This document shows positions 16,621 through 26,051 of a DNA stretch of 64,000 nucleotides, one piece after another. Both the position numbers and the translations under genes were made by a program. The notes under the pieces are model-generated. The model was given only the letters and a program-made list of their open reading frames with translations. It searched no databases and was not told the origin of the DNA. The stretch's first letter is position 1; the number at the start of each line of letters is the position of its first letter. This stretch comes from KBS-96 sp963722585 (GTDB taxonomy: Bacteria; Acidobacteriota; Terriglobia; Bryobacterales; Bryobacteraceae): assembly GCA_963722585.1 (NCBI GenBank), contig CAVRNU010000004.1, forward strand, positions 124,001 through 188,000, in the 5' to 3' direction.

Positions 16621-17919
16621 GTATGGCAATCAACGCCCATGGACCTCTAGATTCGATGGCGAACGTCTGCCGATGGAGTCATTGGAAAGACAGTGCGGAT
16701 ATGACGCTAGGGGAACTGCTACACTCCCGAGCCCTCCAAGACCCTGACGCACCTGCCTTGTTCTGCAATGACGAGAAAATGCGTTATCGGGAGCTCGATG
16801 AATCGTCAACCCGCCTCGCGGGCTGGCTGGTTGATCAAGGACTCCACGCCGGGGATCGAATTGCCATTCATTGGTCGAACTCTATCGAGGTCGTCCAGAT
16901 CTTTTTCGCTGTCTTTAAAGCGGGCCTAATAGCGGTACTGGTCAACCTGCGGCTGAAATCACCGGAGGTGGCGTGGATACTAGAACACTCGCAATCCGTG
17001 ATGTGTTTTAGCGAGCCAGCGCTCGCGCCGATTGCGGAGCAGGCTCGCTCAAGTTGCACATCCTTGCGGTGCATCCTGAGAGAGCTGCCGGATCTTGCGC
17101 CCGGAAACACGCATCCATTGCCGAAAATTTATAACGACCAGCCCGCCGCGATTCTATACACGTCGGGAAGTACCGCGCGGCCTAAGGGAGTGACCCACAC
17201 GCATCGCTCTTTGAGAGAGGCAGTCCGGTTGGTCGCCGAAGATCTGCTGAATAGCCAGGACATCGTTCTCACGATGACACAGATGATGCACGCCGTCGGG
17301 CTCCGCGGGGATCTGTTGCCTGCCCTCTATCTAGGTATACCGGCAGTGCTGTTGCCGGCCTTCGAGCCCGGCGCCGCTCTCGATGCCATTGAACGCTTTC
17401 GGTGCACCTATACGATGGGACTTCGGGCGCTTTTGCAGTTTGTTATCGAAGAACAAATGCGAAGGCCGCGCGATACAAGCTCGCTGCGAACCGTTCTTGG
17501 CCGGCGGGGACACAGTACCTGTGAAATTACAGGAACGCTTCGCAGTGCTATTCGGACTGCCGCTTCAGGAAGCTATGGGCATGACCGAAACCTTTCCCAT
17601 TGCAATGAACCCGAGCTTGGCGATTCGGCCGGGATCGGTGGGCATTCCGAAGCCAAGTGTCGAGTTGCGCATCGTGGACGCTGCCGACAAACCTATTGAA
17701 GATGGTGAGACGGGCGAGATCGTGGTGCGAAGCCCAGCGAATTGCGTTGGATATTGGAACGATCCCGCTGCGACAGAGGCGCTCCTGCGGGGCGGCTGGC
17801 TGCATACGGGCGACCTGGGAACTCGCGATTCTGATGGCTACTTCTGGTTCAAGGGACGCAAGAAGGAGATCATCATCCGTGCAGGCTCCAACATCTCTCC
17901 ACAAGAGGCAGAAGAAGTA
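16617..17919 (+). pseudogene. Acyl-CoA ligase, frameshifted and truncated
   Basis: Adenylate-forming enzyme. The first frame carries YTSGSTARPKGVTHTH (P-loop) and MTQMMHAVGLRGDL. At 17499-17500 one extra G moves the reading to the next frame, which continues AGGDTVPVKLQERFAVL, MGMTE, WLHTGDLGTRDSDGYFWFKG and RKKEIIIRAGSNISPQEAEEV. Similarity stops at about 17919, so the last roughly 80 residues, including the catalytic lysine domain, are lost. The loss coincides with the junction to the truncated reductase on the other strand. It starts 4 bp inside the methyltransferase gene. Confidence 0.85.
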
Positions 17920-17988
17920 AGGGATGGCTTATTGACGCTAGGGCGTGCGTACGGTAATCGTGCTCGACACGGTAGTGTTTGATCGCCC

Positions 17989-18144
17989 GAAGTTGACGCC
18001 CTGGTCGATTGCCGTTCGGACAATGCGAATCGCCGTTTGTTCGTCCACGTAGTTGAGTGCCAGATGCCATCCGCCGATGCCGATCGCCGGCGCCTCTTCT
18101 CCGGTCGCACCCAAGGTTCGATAGACCATGTCCGGATTTGACAT
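17989..18144 (-). pseudogene. Aldo/keto reductase 5' fragment
   Basis: The minus strand reads MVYRTLGATGEEAPAIGIGG, WHLALNYVDEQTAIRIVRTA and IDQGVNF, the first beta-alpha units of an aldo/keto reductase. The conserved DTS/D-Y motif expected immediately afterwards is missing and a foreign tail runs to a stop at 17938. Only about 50 of some 330 residues survive. It lies directly downstream of thiG in the same direction, and its break faces the broken CoA ligase. Confidence 0.8.
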
Positions 18145-18215
18145 AACGTATGGATGCGACGTCTTGAGGAAAGGTGACTTCAAGCCGCCGCGCGCACATA
18201 CGGGCGCTGCGCGAA

Positions 18216-18998
18216 CTAAGCGCGGCCAATCGCTCCGGCAAGCGGGCTGCTGGCACTGGCGTATAACCGTTTGGGCATTCTTCCGGCGAGGAAGGCAGCG
18301 CGGCCTGCTTCGACCGCGAGCTTCATGGCAAGGGCCATCTGCTCGGGCTCTTCAGCTTCAGCGATGGCGGTATTGAGCAGCAGACCGTCGAATCCGAGCT
18401 CCATCGCAAGCGCCGCGTCGGACGCGGTTCCCACGCCCGCATCGACAATCAGAGGCAGTTCGGTAACTTCTTCGCGCAGAATCCTGAGGTTAGTGAAGTT
18501 CTGGATACCTAGGCCCGAGCCGATAGGCGCAGCGAGCGGCATTACAGCAGAAGCCCCAGCATCGATCAGCTTACGCGCGTTTACAAGGTCGTCGGACGTA
18601 TAAGGCAAAACGACAAAGCCTTCTTTCACCAGAACGCGCGTTGCCTCGAGCAGACCTTCGTTATCCGGAAACAGGGTCTTCTGGTCTCCGATTACTTCCA
18701 ATTTGATCCAGTTCGAAAGGCCCACTTCGCGGGCGAGGCGGGCAGTGCGAACGGCATCATCGGCTGTGTAGCAGCCCGCCGTGTTGGGCAGAATAGAAAT
18801 TTTCGAGCGGTCGATGTAGTCGAGCTCCGACTCCTTCGACCGGTCGGTCAAATTCACCCGCCGAACGGCGAGGGTTACCATTTCAGTTCCGGATATCTCG
18901 TGACACCGGGCCATCTGGGGCTTGCTGCGATACTTTCCGGTTCCGACGAATAGGCGGGAGTGGAACGTTTTTCCGGCGATGGTGAGAACGGCGCTCAT
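18216..18998 (-). CDS. thiG: Thiazole synthase
   Basis: A 260-residue TIM-barrel enzyme that condenses deoxyxylulose phosphate, dehydroglycine and ThiS thiocarboxylate to the thiazole phosphate of thiamine. The Schiff-base lysine is K99 in NWIKLEVIGD. NTAGC (72-76), VLPYTSDD, GSGLGI and the phosphate loop LIVDAGVGTASDAA are present, and the C-terminal SSPLAGAIG fits. Normal length. thiS, thiH/thiO and thiE are not next to it. I see no TPP riboswitch in the 180 bp upstream. thiC of the pyrimidine branch is in this window at 29388. Confidence 0.95.
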   Translation of the reverse strand: MSAVLTIAGKTFHSRLFVGTGKYRSKPQMARCHEISGTEMVTLAVRRVNLTDRSKESELDYIDRSKISILPNTAGCYTADDAVRTARLAREVGLSNWIKLEVIGDQKTLFPDNEGLLEATRVLVKEGFVVLPYTSDDLVNARKLIDAGASAVMPLAAPIGSGLGIQNFTNLRILREEVTELPLIVDAGVGTASDAALAMELGFDGLLLNTAIAEAEEPEQMALAMKLAVEAGRAAFLAGRMPKRLYASASSPLAGAIGRA

Positions 18999-19102
18999 GT
19001 CTACATTATCCGCCGTGAGCGTCAGGCTCAGTCTGATTAACGGAAGTTCGTAAGAACCACTCCCCGGCGCCCCTCGCTCTGAAACGGATTAAATGTTCGG
19101 CT

Positions 19103-19127
19103 GAACCGCGCCCGAAGGAAGCGACCC
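19103..19127 (+). repeat. Dispersed GC-rich repeat, copy 1
   Basis: The sequence from GAACCGCGCC to AAGCGACCC matches intergenic copies at 39152-39174, 48813-48834 and 62876-62899 (consensus GAACCGCGACC-GAGGGAGCGG). It lies just before the ABC permease that has lost its N-terminus. Confidence 0.5.
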
Positions 19128-19177
19128 CTTGACAGAATTGGGAAAAGGGCGGAAACTATACTGTCTATAGAAAAACC

Positions 19178-21913
19178 TTGAGAGACAACGACAGCTTAGC
19201 CATGCGTGCGGAGATGAACGCGCGCCACGGGATGCCGCCTGAAGAGGCACGCCTCGATGCGCAGCGCCGCTTTGGCAACGCAACTCGCCTGAAAGAGCGC
19301 ATGCGTGAAATTGACATTGTTCCGTTTGTCGAAACCATTCTTCAAGACGCCCGTTTCGCTGTTCGGATGCTGATGAAGCATCCTGGGTTCACGGGACTCG
19401 CGGTGCTGGCGCTGGCAGTTGGCATTGGTGTGAACACGGCCGTGTTTACGGCATATAAGGCCGTTCTGCTGCAGCCGCTCGATGCCAAAGATCCACGTCA
19501 GCTTGTGAGCATTTATCGCACAAGTCTGCACGATCCATCCGCCGCCGGCTTCAGCTATCCCGATTTCGAAGCTTACCGCGATCATAATCACGTCTTCTCC
19601 GGACTGATAGCGACCACTGGGTATGAGTTTGCCCTTACCGGCGTGGACGGCGCACCGGCCGCAGACAATGGCGGAAGCGGCGGCATTGCCAGTATTTTCG
19701 GGTTTCGCTTTCCGAGGGTGGTATCCGGAGGGGCTGAACTTGTCAGTACGGCGGCCGTCTCCGAGAACTATTTCTCCGTGCTCGGCGTGAACGCGATCCG
19801 CGGCAGGGTTTTCCTACCGCGAGATGCGCACGATCTGGATGCGCATCCTGCGGTTCTCATCAGCGAAAACTACTTGCAGCGTCGTTTTCGTGGAGACGCA
19901 AAGTTACTTGGCAAAACCCTCAAATTGAACGGTACCGCCTTTACAGTTATCGGGATTACTCCCCACGACTTCATGGGAACGATTGTAAACGTGCCCGATT
20001 TCTGGTTGCCGGTCCGCCTGATCCGGCTGGTAAACCAGAACTCGGACATATTGCACGATCGGGAAGATATCTGTTGCCGTGTATACGGGCGACTTGCGCC
20101 CGGCGTGACCTTGGACGTCGCCCAAGCAGAGATGAATATACTTGCAGATCAACTTCGCAGCCTGCATCTGCCCCATTCTGAAGGCAGCCAGCCAGTCACC
20201 ATCAAGCTATTTCCGGGATCGCCTTTTGGAGTAGCGCAGGATAGTGATCAACCCACTATCATGTGGGCATTCCGCCTGATCCTGTTCGCCGTGGGCCTGG
20301 TATTGCTAATCGCGTGCGCAAATGTCGCTAGCCTGCAATTAGCTCGTTCGGCGGCGCGCCAGAGGGAGATTGGAGTACGCTTGTCGCTCGGCGCGAGCCG
20401 CTTGCGCCTCATCCGCCAGTTACTCACGGAGAGTGCCTTGCTCGGGCTGCTGGCGGGCGGGTTCGCGCTCGTGATTACCTTCTGGGTTTTGCGAATTCTT
20501 GTGGTTCAAATATCCGCCGCTTTACCCATCGAGTGGGGCTCGTTGGCGCTTCATGTCGAACCAGATGTCCATGTCTTCGCGTACGTATTTGCCATTTCAC
20601 TTCTGGCGGGAGTTCTGTTCGGATTGGCGCCGGCGCTCGAATCTTCCCGGCCCAGCCTTTCGTCCGCGCTGAAAGAAGAGGGCGCAAGGTTCGGCCTTCG
20701 TCTTGGAAATGCGCGGCTACGAGATCTGCTTGTCGGTATTCAGGTTTGCGTGTGCCTATTTCTTTTGATTGCAGCAGGCTTGCTGATCCGCAGTTCGATG
20801 CGATCGCTTGCGATGAATCCCGGCTATGAACTCAAACGTGTCGTGGGCCTCGATATCGACTTCCGTGTGGGGCTCGCCTATACGCTCCAGAAGCAGGAAA
20901 CCGAGCTGCGGCAATTCCGCGAGGGCATCCAGCGACTGCCTCGAGTCACGTCCGTTACAACGGGGAGGCCGCCGGCGGGAGGTGGGCTTAGATTTGCTGC
21001 AGTAACTCTCGACAGCGCCAAATCGCTATCCGGCAATGCAAAACACTTGGTCTGCTATAACTTTGTGGCGCCAAACTACTTCGGTACTCTGCGTATTCCG
21101 ATGCTGCTAGGGCGGGGTTTCAATCGGGAGCAGATTTCGTCACCGCCCGCGGAAGTCATCCTCAGTGAGTCGGCCGCCCGTCGACTTTGGCTCGGCAAAA
21201 ATCCTATTGGACAAAAACTCGTTTTCGATGTATCGGGTCAATTTCACCGAAAAGACGAATTGATTCCACAGGGTCTCCCTTATCTGGTAGTTGGCATAGC
21301 CAGGGATACTCGCGGCGTTCTACCTGGAGGCGCCGATGCGAGCATGGCCTACTTGCCGCTGCCCTTGAACCATTGGGATCCCCTCCTTGTTGGCATCTCA
21401 GGCGATGCGAAATCGACGATGTCCGATATCGGAAGGCTGGTGCATTTCATCGATCCGAATGTGGTGGTCTATTCTTACACGCTCGAAGACCTCCTCACGG
21501 AGACTCCGATGTTCGTGTTTCCGCGATTATCGGCGATCTTTGCCTCCATTGTTGGAATTTTAGGCTTAGCGCTGGCATCAGTGGGCATCTATGGCTCGGT
21601 CAGCTACGCCGTTGTCCGGCGGACGCGCGAAGTGGGTATCCGCATGGCACTTGGCGCGAAACGAAGCGACATTCTAAGCCTCATTCTGCGCGAGACAACG
21701 CGCCCCGTACTGCTTGGATTGCTGGCCGGTCTCCTCGCCGCGACGGGCGCTTCTTATCTGTTACGAGCGCTTCTCTTCGGATTGAGCACCCTCGATGCAG
21801 TATCATTCCTCGGCGTCTCCGTGCTGTTCCTGCTGATTGCGCTGTTGGCTGCATATGTCCCGGCCCGGCGGGCGACGTACGTAGATCCGATGGTAACGCT
21901 GCGATACGAGTGA
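19178..21913 (+). CDS. MacB/FtsX-type ABC permease (N-terminally short)
   Basis: 911 residues, one of the long Acidobacterial permeases with two FtsX modules and two MacB-like periplasmic domains but no ATPase. Membrane segments: LAVLALAVGIGVNTAVF near 75, LILFAVGLVLLIACANVASLQLARSAARQREIGVRLSLGASR near 370, and a C-terminal trio with REVGIRMALGAKRSDI. It ends with the usual ARRATYVDPMVTLRYE. The N-terminal cytoplasmic part begins directly with EMNARHGMPPEEARLDAQRRFGN, so about 40 residues usual for the family are missing. The start is TTG (19178) or ATG (19202). No PadR gene precedes it, unlike the copy at 40070. Confidence 0.88.
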   Translation: MRDNDSLAMRAEMNARHGMPPEEARLDAQRRFGNATRLKERMREIDIVPFVETILQDARFAVRMLMKHPGFTGLAVLALAVGIGVNTAVFTAYKAVLLQPLDAKDPRQLVSIYRTSLHDPSAAGFSYPDFEAYRDHNHVFSGLIATTGYEFALTGVDGAPAADNGGSGGIASIFGFRFPRVVSGGAELVSTAAVSENYFSVLGVNAIRGRVFLPRDAHDLDAHPAVLISENYLQRRFRGDAKLLGKTLKLNGTAFTVIGITPHDFMGTIVNVPDFWLPVRLIRLVNQNSDILHDREDICCRVYGRLAPGVTLDVAQAEMNILADQLRSLHLPHSEGSQPVTIKLFPGSPFGVAQDSDQPTIMWAFRLILFAVGLVLLIACANVASLQLARSAARQREIGVRLSLGASRLRLIRQLLTESALLGLLAGGFALVITFWVLRILVVQISAALPIEWGSLALHVEPDVHVFAYVFAISLLAGVLFGLAPALESSRPSLSSALKEEGARFGLRLGNARLRDLLVGIQVCVCLFLLIAAGLLIRSSMRSLAMNPGYELKRVVGLDIDFRVGLAYTLQKQETELRQFREGIQRLPRVTSVTTGRPPAGGGLRFAAVTLDSAKSLSGNAKHLVCYNFVAPNYFGTLRIPMLLGRGFNREQISSPPAEVILSESAARRLWLGKNPIGQKLVFDVSGQFHRKDELIPQGLPYLVVGIARDTRGVLPGGADASMAYLPLPLNHWDPLLVGISGDAKSTMSDIGRLVHFIDPNVVVYSYTLEDLLTETPMFVFPRLSAIFASIVGILGLALASVGIYGSVSYAVVRRTREVGIRMALGAKRSDILSLILRETTRPVLLGLLAGLLAATGASYLLRALLFGLSTLDAVSFLGVSVLFLLIALLAAYVPARRATYVDPMVTLRYE

Positions 21914-22126
21914 ACTCGTGTCGGCTCTAGGTAGGCCGATTCCAAACGTCCGCCATTTCTTCCAAACATTTTTGTACTAAAATGTTATGTGGGTTTGACT
22001 GTGGAAATCCTGCGGAAACTCTTCGCAACCGGTTGCTCGTGGGCAACCTGGCCGGTTTCAACAGAAAAAATTTCGCGAGCTATTGAGAAGAGTCCGCGCC
22101 TCCGCTAAGGTTAGCTGATCGGGTCA

Positions 22127-23503
22127 ATGGCAACACGAGATCTGCTGATTGAACAATCTCTCCCGGTGAACCTGGACGCGGAGCGCTTCGTTCTGGGCGC
22201 GATCATGACCGACGAGACGGCGTTTGCCCAAGTCGGGGGCAAGATCTCGGAAGACGATTTCAGCCTCGAGAAGCACAAGGTCATTTTCCGCCGCATGTGC
22301 GATCTCGAGGATCGCGCCGAGAAAATCGATCGAGTGACGCTGGCGAACGAGCTGATGAAGCACGGCGAGCTTCAGTCCGTCGACGGATTGAGCTATCTTG
22401 TCTCGCTCGACGACGGGCTGCCCCAAATCCAGAATCTCGACAGCTACGTCACAATCGTCAAAGAGAAGTCGCTGCTGCGGCGCATTATCCGTGTTTCGCA
22501 GGGTCTGATTAACCGCTGCATCACTGGCGCCGAGGATGCTTCTGAAGTTCTGGGCGCGGCCGAAGAAGCGTTGATCGGACTGGGCGATGTTCACGCGCGC
22601 GCCGCACTGTCAAATCCCGCTCAGATCATCGACGAATTCGAAGGCGGCATAAACGCGTTTCTCGACACAAGCAAGCGCATCAAGGGCATCGGCACCGGTT
22701 TTTTGAAGCTGGACGAAATGACGGGCGGCTTGCGCGAGGGCGAGCTCATTATTGTTGCGGCACGGCCTGCTATGGGAAAGACGGCATTCGCTCTAAACAT
22801 CGCGCAGCATGTCGCCACGAATCCCCGGAATCCGAAGACAGTGGCCGTATTTTCGCTTGAAATGTCGAAAGAGTCGCTGTTGACGCGGATGCTGTGCGCG
22901 GCGGCTCGCGTCGATCAGTCGAAATTCAGGGCTGGTTATTTGAACCAGGAAGAACGAACGCGGCTGCAGGAAGCGGCAGTCGAGATGTATCACGCCCCGT
23001 TGTTCATCGACGACACCGCGGGCACGAACCTGATGGACATTCACGCGAAGCTGCGGCGGCTAAAAGCCGAGCACGGTCTTGGACTCGTAATTATCGACTA
23101 TCTACAATTGATGCAGGGCCCGAAACGCGAGAACCGCGTCCAGGAGGTCAGCGCGCTCTCGCGCGGTGTAAAGCTGATGTCCAAAGAGCTTCGCGTGCCG
23201 TTTCTAGTGCTCTCCCAGCTCAGCCGCGCTTCCGAAACGCGCCAGGGCGATCACCGGCCCATTCTGAGCGATCTTCGGGAATCGGGCTCGATCGAGCAGG
23301 ATGCCGATGTTGTAATGTTCATCTTTCGCGAAGAAATATACCGGCCGGAAAAAGAGAGCCTCAAGGGCATTGCCGAGATTCTCATGGCGAAACAGCGCAA
23401 CGGTCCGACCGGCCGTTTGAAACTGGCATTTTTGAATAAATTCACCAAGTTCGAAAATCTCGCGGCCGACACCGGCGACGACGGAGGCGCGCCGTTTGAA
23501 TAG
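22127..23503 (+). CDS. dnaB: Replicative DNA helicase
   Basis: 458 residues with the two DnaB parts: N-terminal primase-interaction domain (LDAERFVLGAIMTDETAF, YLVSLDDGLPQ) and RecA-like helicase domain with Walker A ARPAMGKT at 212-219, Walker B LGLVIIDYLQLM near 327 and the conserved SQLSRASE and DLRESGSIEQDADVVMF blocks. The hexamer unwinds DNA at the fork. It stands alone, with an inverted repeat (AACCGG/CCGGTT, 22027-22057) upstream. Its stop is only 6 bp from the stop of the convergent esterase gene. Confidence 0.97.
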   Translation: MATRDLLIEQSLPVNLDAERFVLGAIMTDETAFAQVGGKISEDDFSLEKHKVIFRRMCDLEDRAEKIDRVTLANELMKHGELQSVDGLSYLVSLDDGLPQIQNLDSYVTIVKEKSLLRRIIRVSQGLINRCITGAEDASEVLGAAEEALIGLGDVHARAALSNPAQIIDEFEGGINAFLDTSKRIKGIGTGFLKLDEMTGGLREGELIIVAARPAMGKTAFALNIAQHVATNPRNPKTVAVFSLEMSKESLLTRMLCAAARVDQSKFRAGYLNQEERTRLQEAAVEMYHAPLFIDDTAGTNLMDIHAKLRRLKAEHGLGLVIIDYLQLMQGPKRENRVQEVSALSRGVKLMSKELRVPFLVLSQLSRASETRQGDHRPILSDLRESGSIEQDADVVMFIFREEIYRPEKESLKGIAEILMAKQRNGPTGRLKLAFLNKFTKFENLAADTGDDGGAPFE

Positions 23504-23509
23504 CTGGCC

Positions 23510-25231
23510 TTAATAGCGCCAGCTTTTCAGATCCGCGCCCGGCGGCGCAGTTTTTGAAAGATAATCCAAAAATTTCGTCAGATACATCGTGTTGTAGTGC
23601 AGCCTCGAAAGATAATTGGGCAGACTGGGATCGCCGTTCCAGCAATGCTCCGCTCGCTCGCCGTACTTGACCTCGCCGTCATAAGCCGGAGTGGTTGTGC
23701 TCTTCAAGAAATCCTCGATCAGGTACACAGCGTCGTTCAGATAGTAAGTGTCGGCGCTGCCGCAATAGATATGGAGTTTGCCTTGGAGCTTCGGACCTAA
23801 CGTAGGCCAATCGCGCTTCAAGATGTAGCTCAGGTCGTAATGCTCGCGCCAGTAAGCGGCTACGTTATGATCGATTTCGCCGGTGGCCTTGTTGAAGATC
23901 GGCTTGGGATATCCGTCGGGTCCGACCGGCGAATAGACAGCCTGCCAGATATCGAACTGCTCGCCGGACCGGCCGTGCGAGCCGAGCGCCGCCTCGTATT
24001 GGTTGAGATCCTTCACGGTGCCCAGCACGTGTCCGAGATAATCGCGCATTCCAGGCTGTAAGCTGCGCCGGTGCGTGCCTTCGAGATAGAAGGCGTTCTT
24101 GTCGTTGTAGAGATTGATGACGGTGTAAGCGCGAAAATCGACCGGATCGGGGCAGGCAACGAATGCGCTGTTGTAATGATCGGGGTAGAAGACCTGGACG
24201 GCAAGCGATTCCCAGCCGCCCGTCGAGCCTCCATAGACGAATCGCGCCCATCCCTGACCGATACCTCGAAATTTCTTCTCGATGTAAGGAATAAGCTCAG
24301 TTTCAATCGCATCGCCATAGGGACCGAGATTTGCTGAGTTCACCGCGTACGAATCGTCGTAGTACGGATTGGCGTGTTGGATCTCGATGATCAGAATACG
24401 CGGGAAATTGGGCCCAGTCCACTGTTGATAGAACTTGTAGGCTTCTTCCTGCTCGATGCGGTTGTAGCCGGCTATATGGAACCGTTCGCTGTAATCGGGC
24501 TTCAAGTTGGGGTCGGGCGGCGTGGTGCGAAAGCCTTCGAAATCGGAAAGGAAATGCCCCTCAAAGACAGCGAGCGGATAGTGAACTTCGGGATGTTCAT
24601 CGAAACCTTCGGGCAGCAGAATATGCGCGCCCAAATACATAGGCCGTCCCCAGAAACGCGACAGCAGCTTACTTTTGATTTTGAGGTGTTTGATGTATTT
24701 GGTATCGGCCGGAGGCGTAATGGGCGCGATTTCCTGGTCGAGCGAAATGGCAACCGAAGCAGCATCGGGGCCAAGCCGTATCGTTTGTGGCTTGCTATAC
24801 AAATTTCCGGGCGCGAGATTCCAATGCTGGCCTTCGCCGCGATCCATCGGCAGCTTTACCGTGTAGCCATCGGCACGATGAAACGTCTCGTAGCGATGTA
24901 GAACTGCTTGCACGTAATACTGGCCCGGCGGCACATCGCTCAGCTTCGCATAGGGATAGCCGTTGGCGTTCTGGTCGAACACAACCGGCTGATCGGCACG
25001 CAGCGCGTCCACATCCATCCCGAAGATAATCTGCGTCTTTAGTGTGTCGTTGATCTGCATGCGCGGCTCTTTCGAAGGATCGGTCGACAGCAGAAGCAGA
25101 AGGCGGCCGTCGATGGGTTGAGCCGAGCGCGATGCGGGGAAGTCGATCGTAAACCGGGCGGGTTGCCCCGTAGCCTGCGTCAAAGCGGCGAAAACGAGCA
25201 CAGAGGCAAGAAGGGCAGGGCGCGATGTCAT
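23510..25231 (-). CDS. Secreted alpha/beta-hydrolase (enterochelin-esterase-like)
   Basis: 573 residues with a signal peptide (LLASVLVFAALTQATGQPA). An N-terminal beta-sandwich part is followed by an esterase-D-type hydrolase domain starting near LGAHILLPEGFDEHP. The nucleophile is the serine in YGGSTGGWESLAVQVFYPD; the acid lies probably in YCGSADTYYLNDA and the histidine in ERAEHCWNGD. Members hydrolyse esters of siderophores or sugar esters. The substrate here is unknown, and no siderophore genes are nearby. Secreted or periplasmic. Confidence 0.85.
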   Translation of the reverse strand: MTSRPALLASVLVFAALTQATGQPARFTIDFPASRSAQPIDGRLLLLLSTDPSKEPRMQINDTLKTQIIFGMDVDALRADQPVVFDQNANGYPYAKLSDVPPGQYYVQAVLHRYETFHRADGYTVKLPMDRGEGQHWNLAPGNLYSKPQTIRLGPDAASVAISLDQEIAPITPPADTKYIKHLKIKSKLLSRFWGRPMYLGAHILLPEGFDEHPEVHYPLAVFEGHFLSDFEGFRTTPPDPNLKPDYSERFHIAGYNRIEQEEAYKFYQQWTGPNFPRILIIEIQHANPYYDDSYAVNSANLGPYGDAIETELIPYIEKKFRGIGQGWARFVYGGSTGGWESLAVQVFYPDHYNSAFVACPDPVDFRAYTVINLYNDKNAFYLEGTHRRSLQPGMRDYLGHVLGTVKDLNQYEAALGSHGRSGEQFDIWQAVYSPVGPDGYPKPIFNKATGEIDHNVAAYWREHYDLSYILKRDWPTLGPKLQGKLHIYCGSADTYYLNDAVYLIEDFLKSTTTPAYDGEVKYGERAEHCWNGDPSLPNYLSRLHYNTMYLTKFLDYLSKTAPPGADLKSWRY

Positions 25232-25263
25232 CCGAATAGTGTAATGTGAGTCTGCCGAAGACC

Positions 25264-25986
25264 CTATTCCTTCGACGCCGCGAACGGGTTGAAATCGGTC
25301 GCGTAATCGAAGTAATCGACGCGTTCCTTTCGCTTCAAAAAGTTCACAACTGCATAGGTTATCGGGGTCATCAAGGTTTCATAAATTACCTTCGCGAGAT
25401 AACCCGAGATGATCAGCCGGATGATCGTATTGACCGGCACAACGCCTAAAAACCCGATGAACATGACCATCACCGAATCGACAGCCTGGCCGACCACCGT
25501 CGAGCCAATCGTTCGCGTCCAGAGATAGCGGCCCTTCGTGACAAGTTTCAACTTCGCCAGTGTGTAGGAGTTTGCAAATTCGCCGCACCAATACGCCAGC
25601 AGACTGGCGACGACGAGCCGGGGCACAGTGTAAAAGACCGTTTCGAACGCTTTCTGATTCGGCCACTCCGGCGCGGCAGGTAACTTCACACAGATGATGC
25701 CCATCAACGAGAGCAGGATGGAGGCGAAGAACCCAAACCAGATCGCCTTCCGGGACGCGGCGTAGCCATACACTTCGGTAAAAATGTCGCCGAAGATGTA
25801 CGTAATCGGAAAAAGGAATTGGGCTCCGCTGACGCGCAGAGGGCCGAACGCCGCAATTTTCTGGCCTACCACGTTCGAAATAAGCAGAACCACGACGAAC
25901 ACAGTGATCAGCGGATCGAGGAAACGGTAGGTATGATTAGCTTCAAAAAGCGAGCCGGCCTGACGAGCGGGTTCCGATTCAACCAT
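25264..25986 (-). CDS. yhhQ: Queuosine-precursor transporter
   Basis: A 240-residue membrane protein of the QPTR/YhhQ (DUF165, VUT) family, which imports queuine-type precursors for tRNA modification. Hydrophobic segments include LDPLITVFVVVLLISNVVGQK, IWFGFFASILLSLMGIICV, RLVVASLLAYWCGEF and VDSVMVMFIGFLGVVPV. The family blocks FPITYIFGDIFTEVYGY and GRYLWTRTIGSTVVGQAVDS are well conserved. Usual length. No queuosine-pathway gene adjoins it. It diverges from the transketolase. Confidence 0.92.
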   Translation of the reverse strand: MVESEPARQAGSLFEANHTYRFLDPLITVFVVVLLISNVVGQKIAAFGPLRVSGAQFLFPITYIFGDIFTEVYGYAASRKAIWFGFFASILLSLMGIICVKLPAAPEWPNQKAFETVFYTVPRLVVASLLAYWCGEFANSYTLAKLKLVTKGRYLWTRTIGSTVVGQAVDSVMVMFIGFLGVVPVNTIIRLIISGYLAKVIYETLMTPITYAVVNFLKRKERVDYFDYATDFNPFAASKE

Positions 25987-26051
25987 ATTTGATTCTACGA
26001 GCCGCGCGGCCTCAAAACCAGTTCTGAGACATTGTAAGTGAGGAGAAAATT

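Noticed and set aside
19130..19165. Strong sigma-70 promoter before the ABC permease
   Set aside because: TTGACA and TATACT are present but 22 bp apart, too far for a standard promoter.
18999..19177. TPP riboswitch upstream of thiG
   Set aside because: The expected conserved boxes could not be found on the minus strand, and thiC has no space for one.
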